Positions 26,690 through 33,543 of a stretch of 64,000 bases of DNA are shown here, one piece after another; positions within the stretch are counted from its first letter, which is position 1; each line of letters opens with the position of its first letter. The DNA is taken from positions 1,116,001-1,180,000 of the forward strand of contig NZ_JAHKRR010000001.1 of the NCBI RefSeq assembly GCF_018863395.1, given 5' to 3'. Origin of the DNA: Sinomicrobium weinanense (GTDB lineage Bacteria > Bacteroidota > Bacteroidia > Flavobacteriales > Flavobacteriaceae). The position numbers were made by a program, and so were the translations under genes. The notes under the pieces are model-generated. The model saw only the letters and a list, made by a program, of their open reading frames with translations. It did not search any database and had not been told where the DNA came from.

Positions 26690-29650
26690 CTAACTTTCAA
26701 ACCTGGGGTCCTGGATATAATCTTCTTTTCTCATCTTTACCACTTCTATACTGAAAAAACCGAACTCATTGACTACCTTTCCGTACATGCGGTATATACC
26801 TTTCCCCCTGAATTTGTTTTTATGTGCCACCGGAGGGAAAAGAACGGTATCGAATACCTCTCCGTAACAATCGATAAAGGTGGCAAAGAACATTTCCTTC
26901 CCGCGGTGGGTCTGTGTCTTTTTTATCGCCACGAGATAGCCGTAAATATCGATATACCTGTCCTGGCTGTATTTCAGGTCCTGGGCACCTTTGTGGCTCC
27001 GCGGCCTTTCCTGCAACAGTTCGAAAGGGCTGCACAGGCAGAACCCAAGCAGCTCCAACTGGTCAAACGCAGCTTCCAGCCCGGTGGTTTGCAATGCCGG
27101 GACTGCAAACTCTTTTTGTTGCGTCCTGAACATCTGGTACTGGGATTCTTCCCCGGGGACCACACCTTGTCTCAGATGTGCCTGCCACAGCAGTTCGTAC
27201 TTATCTGTCCCTGTAAACCGGAAAGCACCAACGCGTATGAGTATGGCCAGCTGCTCCACACTTATGGGCACCCTGTTTATAAAATCTTCCAGGGAGGCAA
27301 ACAGGCCGTTGCTGTCGCGTTCTTTCAGGATCCGGTAACAAACCCGGTCTTCGAGCTCTTTCAGATACCCGAAACCGAGATAAATGTCTTTTCCGGATAT
27401 CCGGGTCTCCATACGGCTGCTGTTAATACAGGGTACGTGAACTACGGCCCCCAGCATCCGGGCTTCGTGTATATAGATCTCCGGGCGGTAGAAGCCGCCT
27501 CCGTTGTTCAGCACGGCTACCATAAATTCCAGCGGGTAATAAGCCCTGAGAAACAGGCTCTGGTAACTTTCTATGGCATAGGAAGCGGAATGCCCTTTGG
27601 CAAAGGCATACCCCGCAAAACTTTCTATCTGTTTCCACACCTCCAGGATCACTTCATCGTCATATCCCTTTTGCCTGCAGTTGGCAATAAACCTGGCTTC
27701 GACCTCCCCGAATTCTGCCCGTGAACGGAACTTTCCGCTCATTCCCCTTCGCAATACATCAGCTTCGGCCAGGGTAAGCCCTGCAAAATGGTGAGCTACT
27801 TTAATCACGTCTTCCTGATAGACCATGACGCCATAAGTCTCGGGCATGATCTTCAGCAGTACGGGATGTGCCTGTTGTACCCGTTCGGGATCCTGGTGCC
27901 GGAGGATATATTCCCGCATCATCCCGCTTTTGGCCACTCCGGGACGGATAATGGAACTGGCCGCCACCAATCCCAGGTAATTGTCTACCTGCAATTTTTT
28001 GAGCAGCATCCGCATGGCAGGCGATTCTACATAAAAGCAGCCCATACACTGTGCACTCTCCAGCATGGCGTGTATTTTCGGGTCTTTTTTAAAACGGTTT
28101 ACATCGTGGATATCGGGGACTTCGGCTTCCGGACGGTTATACCGGATAATCTCCAGGGCCTCCTTGATCTTGGCCAGTCCGCGCTGGCCCAGTATATCGA
28201 ACTTGTACAGCCCTACGTCCTCGGCAATATGCATATCAAACTGTACGGTAGGATATCCCTTGGGGGGCAAAAAGGTGGCGGAAAAAGTGTTTAAGGGCAC
28301 TTCACTGATAAGGATACCACTGGCATGTACGCTGATATAGTTGGGCATCCCCTGGATGAGTTTCCCGTACTTTAAAACCAGTTGCGAAGGCTGGTCCAGG
28401 TCGTGAAGGTTGTAATGGCCTTCACTCAGGCGGTCGATATCTTCCTTGGGCAAGCCGAAGACCTTTCCCAGTTCCCGCACTACTCCTTTATAATTAAAGG
28501 TAACATAGGTGCCCAACAGAGCTACATTGGAAAAACGTTCAAAAATATACCGGGTAACATCGTCCCGGTCTCTCCAGGAGAAGTCGATATCAAAATCGGG
28601 CGGTGTACTCCGGAACAGGTTCATAAAACGTTCGAAATACAAATCCAGCTCCAGGGGGTCCACATCGGTAATGCCCAGCAGATAGGCCACGATGCTGTTG
28701 GCTCCGCTGCCCCTGCCCACGTGAAAGAACCCTTGTTGTTTGGCATAGGTTACAATGTCATAATTGATCAGGAAATAAGAGACAAAATCCTTTTGCCTGA
28801 TGAGTTCCAGCTCCCTCTGCAGGCGTTCCAGGGCCATATCCTGGTTGTCCGGGTAGCGGTAGTGGATGTTTTTCATGCAGCATTCCAGGAGATATGCTTC
28901 GTCCCGGGCCTTATCCCCGGTGTAAGTTTGCTGGTTACTGCTCTGTTTGGCCGCAGAAAAATCGAAGGTCACATGGCATTCCTTCATCAACCGGGCCGTA
29001 TTTTCCAGGATAAAATGATACTGATCGAAAGCCTTGTACAGGTTTTCCGGGGGATACATTTTTTCGTCTTCCGGAGCGGTATCTTCGGGAGACAATTTAC
29101 TGAGCAAAATATTCTTGTCTATGGCCCGAAGCAGTTTGTGGGCGTTAAAGTCCCTCCTGTTCCGGAAAGTCACAGGTTGAAGGACCACCAGCTTGTTCTG
29201 CTGATTCCGGTATACAGACAGGGGCAGCTTTCGCAGGTCATTGACAGAGATCCCTATGTATTCGTTTTCCCCGAGATCTTTAAACTGGTGTTGTGCTGCC
29301 TTTTCCAGGGGATAAATAATAACGGTATGCGGAATGGCCGGGGGGCGGCCGGGAAAATCCCTGCCTTCGTGCAGGTGTTCGGACAGAAAACTATTGAGTG
29401 CGGCATAGCCCGTATTGTCTTTGGCTATACCTACAAACTGCTGATCTGTGCCGTTCCTGAAATCCACGCCCACAATGGGCTTCACATCCATACTTTCTGC
29501 CTTACGGATAAAATTAAGGCAGGCCGAGGTATTGTTGATATCGGTCAGGGCCAGTTGTGCAACGTGGTTTTCACGGGCCAGTTCCAGGAGTTCCACTTCG
29601 GAAAAAGTACCGAAGCGCAGGCTGTAATAGGTGTGGCAATTTAAATACAT
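26690..29650 (-). CDS. dnaE2: DnaE2/ImuC-like error-prone DNA polymerase III alpha subunit
   Basis: 986 residues, shorter than replicative DnaE (about 1,160). The N-terminal PHP domain is degenerate: the usual HxH is CHTYYS and the later DH is TDIN. The polymerase core is intact (HVGRGSGANSIVAYLLGI, PDFDIDFSWRDRDD with the catalytic Asp pair, GQRGLAKIKEALEII, FAKGHSASYAIESYQ). The C-terminal HhH and OB parts (INRVPISVEQL, DIYGYLVAIKKTQTHRGKEMFFA) are present, but the tau-binding tail is absent. It is translationally coupled to the Y-family polymerase by a TAATG overlap at 29650, and both lie under the HTH-S24 repressor. The role is damage-induced translesion synthesis. Confidence 0.93.
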   Translation of the reverse strand: MYLNCHTYYSLRFGTFSEVELLELARENHVAQLALTDINNTSACLNFIRKAESMDVKPIVGVDFRNGTDQQFVGIAKDNTGYAALNSFLSEHLHEGRDFPGRPPAIPHTVIIYPLEKAAQHQFKDLGENEYIGISVNDLRKLPLSVYRNQQNKLVVLQPVTFRNRRDFNAHKLLRAIDKNILLSKLSPEDTAPEDEKMYPPENLYKAFDQYHFILENTARLMKECHVTFDFSAAKQSSNQQTYTGDKARDEAYLLECCMKNIHYRYPDNQDMALERLQRELELIRQKDFVSYFLINYDIVTYAKQQGFFHVGRGSGANSIVAYLLGITDVDPLELDLYFERFMNLFRSTPPDFDIDFSWRDRDDVTRYIFERFSNVALLGTYVTFNYKGVVRELGKVFGLPKEDIDRLSEGHYNLHDLDQPSQLVLKYGKLIQGMPNYISVHASGILISEVPLNTFSATFLPPKGYPTVQFDMHIAEDVGLYKFDILGQRGLAKIKEALEIIRYNRPEAEVPDIHDVNRFKKDPKIHAMLESAQCMGCFYVESPAMRMLLKKLQVDNYLGLVAASSIIRPGVAKSGMMREYILRHQDPERVQQAHPVLLKIMPETYGVMVYQEDVIKVAHHFAGLTLAEADVLRRGMSGKFRSRAEFGEVEARFIANCRQKGYDDEVILEVWKQIESFAGYAFAKGHSASYAIESYQSLFLRAYYPLEFMVAVLNNGGGFYRPEIYIHEARMLGAVVHVPCINSSRMETRISGKDIYLGFGYLKELEDRVCYRILKERDSNGLFASLEDFINRVPISVEQLAILIRVGAFRFTGTDKYELLWQAHLRQGVVPGEESQYQMFRTQQKEFAVPALQTTGLEAAFDQLELLGFCLCSPFELLQERPRSHKGAQDLKYSQDRYIDIYGYLVAIKKTQTHRGKEMFFATFIDCYGEVFDTVLFPPVAHKNKFRGKGIYRMYGKVVNEFGFFSIEVVKMRKEDYIQDPRFES

Positions 29651-30864
29651 TACTGTTTTCTATGTGCTAAAATGGTTGGAGGTTGTCCGTTAAAGGGATT
29701 GGTCATTCTCCCTATGGTCTTTACTCCCATGGCCGCGGCCCGGGTAATGCTGCGGTCGCCATACCGCAGGCGGATCTTGTCCATAGCCTGGTACAGGCGG
29801 ATGGTCTCTTCGGTATCTTCAAACAGGTTGATCTGATAGTTGCCGTGCACCAGGTGGCTGAACTTCACCCCGATAAGGCGTACAAGCAGCCTTCGGTTAT
29901 ACAGCCGGTGGAACAGTTCCAGTATCCTGGGGATAAGGATATGGTCGGCACTGGTGTAGGGGATTTTCATTTGTTTGGAATAGGTCTGAAAATCGGAATA
30001 CCTGATCTTTACACTGATACAGGCCGTAAGTTTTTCTCCTTTCCGAAGCTGAAAGGCCAGGTTTTCCGTCATGGCGGTCAGCAGCGACCGGAGCCGGTGC
30101 ACATCTATGGTATCCCGGTCAAAAGTCCGCTCTGTGGAAATGGATTTTCGTTCGGAAAAAGGAATTACCGGGGTCTTGTCTATCCCGTTTGCCCGCTCCC
30201 AGATGGTCAGTCCGTTACGGCCCAGCACGCGGTACAGCATTTCCCCCGGCATTTCCTGAAGGGTCCTTACCTGCTTTATGCCGAGGTTGCGCAGGGTCAG
30301 GTAGGTCTTGTCACCTATCATGGGAAGTTTCCTTATTGACAATGGGGCTAAAAAAGGTTTTTCCCGTCCGAACGCTATCCTGATCTGGTTATTGGGCTTG
30401 GCTTCGTTGGTGGCTACTTTAGAAACCACCTTGTTCACAGAAAGCCCGAAGGATATCGGCAATCCGGTTTCCCGGATGATCTTCTGCCGGAGCTCGGAAG
30501 CATAGCGATAAGTACCGAAAAAACGGTCCATACCCGAAAGGTCGGCATAGAACTCATCTATACTGGACTTTTCGAACAGGGGCACGTTTTCCCGGATCAA
30601 TTCGGTGACGGCCTCGGAATACCTGGTATATGTCGCGGCGTCTCCCTTAATGACCTTAGCGTCCTGGCACAACTCCTTCGCCAGTTTCATCGGCATACCG
30701 CTGTGTATACCAAAGGCCCGGGTCTCATAACTACACGCAGCTACCACTCCGCGGTCACTGATCCCTCCTACCAGCAAAGGCTGTCCTTCCAAGCGGCTGT
30801 CTAACAACCGCTCTACGGAAACAAAAAACGTGTCCAGGTCCAGGTGAAGGATAGTCCGGTTCAT
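29650..30864 (-). CDS. dinB: Y-family DNA polymerase (Pol IV type), catalytically complete
   Basis: 404 residues. The palm carries the metal ligands Asp9 in LHLDLDTFF and Asp103-Glu104 in SSIDEFYADLSG. The steric-gate and fingers region has VAACSYETRAFGI. Helix-hairpin-helix (IRKLPMIGDKT) and little-finger domains follow. QINLF near the C-terminus is a typical beta-clamp binding motif. ImuB proteins of classic mutasomes lack the acidic triad; this one keeps it, so it should be an active translesion polymerase. It is first in a two-gene operon with the DnaE2-like gene and divergent from the S24 repressor, with the operators between them. Confidence 0.95.
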   Translation of the reverse strand: MNRTILHLDLDTFFVSVERLLDSRLEGQPLLVGGISDRGVVAACSYETRAFGIHSGMPMKLAKELCQDAKVIKGDAATYTRYSEAVTELIRENVPLFEKSSIDEFYADLSGMDRFFGTYRYASELRQKIIRETGLPISFGLSVNKVVSKVATNEAKPNNQIRIAFGREKPFLAPLSIRKLPMIGDKTYLTLRNLGIKQVRTLQEMPGEMLYRVLGRNGLTIWERANGIDKTPVIPFSERKSISTERTFDRDTIDVHRLRSLLTAMTENLAFQLRKGEKLTACISVKIRYSDFQTYSKQMKIPYTSADHILIPRILELFHRLYNRRLLVRLIGVKFSHLVHGNYQINLFEDTEETIRLYQAMDKIRLRYGDRSITRAAAMGVKTIGRMTNPFNGQPPTILAHRKQ

Positions 30865-30870
30865 ATATCA

Positions 30871-30881
30871 GGAATTTTTCC
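30871..30881. promoter_or_regulatory. Operator O1, GGAATTTTTCC
   Basis: An 11-bp palindromic core GGAA-TTT-TTCC centred at 30876, at the predicted transcription start of the polymerase operon. The flanks do not extend the palindrome. It is the weakest of three sites. Confidence 0.7.
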
Positions 30882-30888
30882 AAAAATA
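30881..30888 (-). promoter_or_regulatory. -7 box of the Y-polymerase/dnaE2 operon (TATTTTTG on minus strand)
   Basis: An exact TAnnTTTG match on the minus strand, placed between operators O1 and O2. A TTTTG at 30908-30904 may be the -33 element. Repressor on O1 and O2 would cover both promoter elements. Confidence 0.6.
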
Positions 30889-30903
30889 TGGAATTTTTCC
30901 ATA
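30887..30903. promoter_or_regulatory. Operator O2, 17-bp perfect palindrome
   Basis: TATGGAA-TTT-TTCCATA, centred at 30895, two helical turns (19 bases) from the centre of O1. It lies in the spacer of the polymerase promoter. Confidence 0.75.
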
Positions 30904-30927
30904 CAAAAGGAAATGATCCGGTGTTTT

Positions 30928-30944
30928 TTTGGAATTTTTCCAAA
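30928..30944. promoter_or_regulatory. Operator O3, 17-bp perfect palindrome
   Basis: TTTGGAA-TTT-TTCCAAA, centred at 30936, 41 bases from the centre of O2. It covers the TTTG (-33) element of the repressor's own promoter, so it should give negative autoregulation. Confidence 0.75.
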
Positions 30945-30952
30945 TTAAAGCC

Positions 30953-30960
30953 TATATTTG
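30953..30960 (+). promoter_or_regulatory. -7 box TATATTTG of the HTH-S24 repressor gene
   Basis: An exact TAnnTTTG match with TTTG at 30928-30931 upstream, a 21-base spacer. The box ends 4 bases before the ATG at 30965, so the transcript should start at or next to the start codon and be leaderless. Confidence 0.65.
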
Positions 30961-30964
30961 TCTT

Positions 30965-31717
30965 ATGTCCAAAAACTTAAATACCGAAATACGGCACTTT
31001 AAAATGCTCCGGCAGGAACTGAACCTGACGCAACAGGCTTTTGCCGAGCGCCTGGGTATCAAAAATTCCACGGCAGATATCGAAAGGGGAAAGACCAGGA
31101 TATCCGGGGAAGTGGTCGCCGCATTGCTCGAACAGTTCGGGATCAATCCGCTGTGGCTGTTCGGGAAAAGCGAACAGAAGTATCTGCGGAGTACGGAACA
31201 AAGTATACTTCCCAAAGTAGTGACCTTAAATTCGTCGGAAAACGAAAATATCGTACTGGTAAATGTCAGGGCCTCCGCCGGGTATGCACATAACCTGCAG
31301 GACCCGCAGTGGTATGATACCCTCCCCGCCTTTGACCTGCCCCTGCCCGAATACCGCAATGCCTCGCACCGGGGGTTTCAGGTAGAAGGCAACAGCATGC
31401 ACCCCGTATTGCATTCCGGGGAATGGGTCATTGCACGTGCAGTAGAAAAGCTGTCGGACATTAAAGAAAACCTGATCTATGTGGTAGTACTGCCAGATAC
31501 GGTGGTCGTGAAAAAAGTCGTTGTTTCCGGAGAAAAACTACAGCTTGTCTCTATCAATCGGGAATATCCTGCAATTGAAGCAAATGCCGGGGACGTACAG
31601 GAGATATGGCAGGTAATCAGTAAGATCTCCGGCCAGCTGGAAATGGCTTCGCAAAACCTAGGGACCTGGGCCGAAGAGATCAGATCGGAACTGAAAGAGA
31701 TACGAAAACGGCTGTAA
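30965..31717 (+). CDS. HTH-S24 (CI/LexA-like) self-cleaving repressor
   Basis: The frame is open from 30929, but ATG 30965 sits just after the promoter and gives a normal HTH start, for 250 residues. The HTH_3 domain spans about 13-60 (MLRQELNLTQQAFAERLGI). The linker has ASAGYA with Ala105-Gly106 as the expected autoproteolysis bond. The S24 peptidase domain has Ser144 in GNSMHP and Lys183 in VVVKKV. RecA-filament-stimulated self-cleavage would lift repression, as in LexA and CI. It is divergent from the two-polymerase operon and flanked by three matching palindromes. It is likely the local SOS regulator. Confidence 0.93.
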   Translation: MSKNLNTEIRHFKMLRQELNLTQQAFAERLGIKNSTADIERGKTRISGEVVAALLEQFGINPLWLFGKSEQKYLRSTEQSILPKVVTLNSSENENIVLVNVRASAGYAHNLQDPQWYDTLPAFDLPLPEYRNASHRGFQVEGNSMHPVLHSGEWVIARAVEKLSDIKENLIYVVVLPDTVVVKKVVVSGEKLQLVSINREYPAIEANAGDVQEIWQVISKISGQLEMASQNLGTWAEEIRSELKEIRKRL

Positions 31718-31718
31718 A

Positions 31719-31790
31719 TCGGTGGTTCGGTATTTGGTGATCAATATTCGGTAATCAATATTCAGTGATCGGTATGGAATTATGCGGGTG
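31719..31790. repeat. Left member of an inverted repeat pair flanking the Crp/methyltransferase genes
   Basis: Tandem pieces GGTATTTGGTGATCAATATTC, GGTAATCAATATTC and AGTGATCGGTATGG (all short forms of one motif). The reverse-complement relative CCGCATACCGATCACCGAATACC is at 33449-33471, on the other side of the two-gene block. A further copy is at 38901-38920. Confidence 0.55.
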
Positions 31791-31843
31791 GTATTTTGAA
31801 AATATCTCCTGCATTCAATAAACAGGCAATTGAATAAGAAGAT

Positions 31844-32422
31844 ATGAAAAAAGATTTTTTTCAAACGATCTATAACAGTCCTCATATCGGGAAAACAGAT
31901 TACGAAGAAATCGCTAAGGCACATAGCCAAATGGATGTACGGTCAGGAAGCTTGCTTTTAGAAGAAGGTAAAATTGCCAGTGAGTTTTATATTATTGAAA
32001 AAGGGTTGTTCAGGTCATTTGTTTATGATTATGACGGTAATGAAGTGACGACTGAATTTTATGGCCCAAAAGAATTATTAATAGAGTCTTTTTCCTTATT
32101 TCACAGAAGCCCTTCGATGGAAAATTTTCAGGCGTTATCAAACGGAACAGTCTGGAAAATTGAATATCAATTATTTCAGCAATTGCTTGGTAAAATAGAA
32201 GGGTTACGGGAATGGGGAAGAACCTGGGCCACCAGTCATTTGTTTATCATAAAAAAACGCTCTATCAAAATGCTGACAATGAATGCTACCGACAGGTATT
32301 TAAATCTGTTAAATGAAAGACCTCAGATTATCCGGCAAGTTCCATTAAAGTTCATAGCATCTTATTTAGGTATTACCGATACCTCATTGAGCAGAATACG
32401 AAAAGAAATTGTAACCACATAG
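31844..32422 (+). CDS. Crp/Fnr-family transcriptional regulator
   Basis: 192 residues. A cyclic-nucleotide-binding-like jelly roll (RSGSLLLEEGKIASEFYIIEKGLFRSF, GNEVTTEFYGPKELLIESFSLFHRSPS) is followed by a C-terminal winged HTH (VPLKFIASYLGITDTSLSRIRKEI). The phosphate-binding Arg of true Crp is not obvious, so the ligand is unknown. It sits 83 bases from a methyltransferase gene, which it probably regulates. Codon use is more AT-rich than in the flanking genes. Confidence 0.9.
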   Translation: MKKDFFQTIYNSPHIGKTDYEEIAKAHSQMDVRSGSLLLEEGKIASEFYIIEKGLFRSFVYDYDGNEVTTEFYGPKELLIESFSLFHRSPSMENFQALSNGTVWKIEYQLFQQLLGKIEGLREWGRTWATSHLFIIKKRSIKMLTMNATDRYLNLLNERPQIIRQVPLKFIASYLGITDTSLSRIRKEIVTT

Positions 32423-32504
32423 TATTTCTTGCCATATGGAAAGAGTATCCTGATTTTCCGACATTAATTTTGCTGCATTGATCATTTTAAAAACAGTAAC
32501 TTTA

Positions 32505-33368
32505 ATGTCATCGGATATGAAACAAAGCAAAAAAACAGCACAACCCGACAACACAGCATTGCGGACAGCTTTATGGAGAGCTTTACACGTTTTGGCAGAC
32601 GACAGGCCTTATGTCATTGAAGACAAAATAGGTTATGACCTGATCAAACCCGAAGACAACTGGCAGGAACGTCCTGATATGAAATATACCAGACGGCTTC
32701 GTGCTTCTATTGTTGCCCGTGCCCGTTTTGTTGAAGACCTGGCAAAAGAACAAATCGAAAAAGGAGTAAAGCAGTATGTTTTGCTGGGGGCCGGACTTGA
32801 CAGTTTTGCGCAACGAAATACAGAAATCGGTCCGCAGGTTGATATTTATGAAATTGATCAACCGGATACATTGGCCTGGAAAGAAGAAAAACTTATTCAG
32901 AACGGTTACAAAGTTCCGGGCAATCTTCATTTCGTTCCAGTTGACTTTGAAACTTCATCCTGGTGGAATGAATTGCTAAACAAAAACTTTGACATCAGCC
33001 AAAAAGCCTTTGTTTCCTGTACAGGGGTTACCCTTTATCTTACCAAAGAAGCCATTATGGACACACTTGAGAAAATGACTTTACTTGTTTCGGGTTCGGT
33101 TATTGCAATTGCATTTTATTTACCATTGGACCAGCTCGACGAAGAAGACCAACCGATGCAGGAAATCGCTAATAAAGGAGCCGAAGCATCGGGGACTCCA
33201 TTTCTTAGTTTTCTATCAATCAATGAAGTAGTAAAACTTGCAGAAGATATCGGGTTGAAAGGCCTGCAAATCATATCAACAAAAGATATGACAGAAATGT
33301 ATTTTAAAGACAGAAAAGATAACCTTTTACCGGCAAGCGGAGAATATTTTCTGGTTGCGAGCATATAA
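32505..33368 (+). CDS. Class I SAM-dependent methyltransferase, LCM/TIGR00027-like
   Basis: I chose ATG 32505 over the upstream TTG 32478, giving 287 residues. Motifs of the leucine-carboxymethyltransferase-like family are YTRRLRASIVARARFVEDL, YVLLGAGLDSFAQR (SAM-binding glycine loop), YEIDQP (acidic ribose-binding residue) and FVSCTGVTLYLTKEAI. Members methylate carboxylates or small secondary metabolites; the substrate here is unknown. It follows a Crp-like regulator, and both genes are AT-richer than the surroundings and enclosed by inverted repeats, suggesting a recently gained pair. Confidence 0.88.
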   Translation: MSSDMKQSKKTAQPDNTALRTALWRALHVLADDRPYVIEDKIGYDLIKPEDNWQERPDMKYTRRLRASIVARARFVEDLAKEQIEKGVKQYVLLGAGLDSFAQRNTEIGPQVDIYEIDQPDTLAWKEEKLIQNGYKVPGNLHFVPVDFETSSWWNELLNKNFDISQKAFVSCTGVTLYLTKEAIMDTLEKMTLLVSGSVIAIAFYLPLDQLDEEDQPMQEIANKGAEASGTPFLSFLSINEVVKLAEDIGLKGLQIISTKDMTEMYFKDRKDNLLPASGEYFLVASI

Positions 33369-33429
33369 AAACATATCGGCAAACGAAAGGTAAAGCGCTT
33401 CTGATTCCGCACTACACTTGTACTTCATC

Positions 33430-33475
33430 ACCATCCTTATATCATCATACCGCATACCGATCACCGAATACCCTT
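33430..33475. repeat. Right member of the inverted repeat pair flanking the Crp/methyltransferase genes
   Basis: CCGCATACCGATCACCGAATACC is the reverse complement of the motif at 31719-31790. It lies immediately downstream of the methyltransferase stop. Confidence 0.55.
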
Positions 33476-33517
33476 TTTAAATCCCCGTATTTTCTTAATA
33501 AATATTTCCGTTATCCT

Positions 33518-33525
33518 TACTTTTG
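33518..33525 (+). promoter_or_regulatory. -7 box TACTTTTG of the FUSC gene
   Basis: An exact TAnnTTTG match, 18 bases before the ATG at 33544. Confidence 0.5.
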
Positions 33526-33543
33526 TAGCCAGCAAACCGGAAT

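Noticed and set aside
26470-26754. A 94-codon plus-strand frame in the gap before the ECF sigma gene
   Set aside because: It runs into the antisense of the dnaE2-like gene and contains no recognisable features.
28382-29644. A 420-codon open frame on the plus strand, antisense to the dnaE2-like gene
   Set aside because: A shadow of a conserved polymerase gene; no domain, no signal, no promoter.
31844-33368. Possible toxin-antitoxin or defence pair
   Set aside because: The regulator is a Crp/Fnr protein and the enzyme is an LCM-type small-molecule methyltransferase; neither has toxin or DNA-modification motifs.
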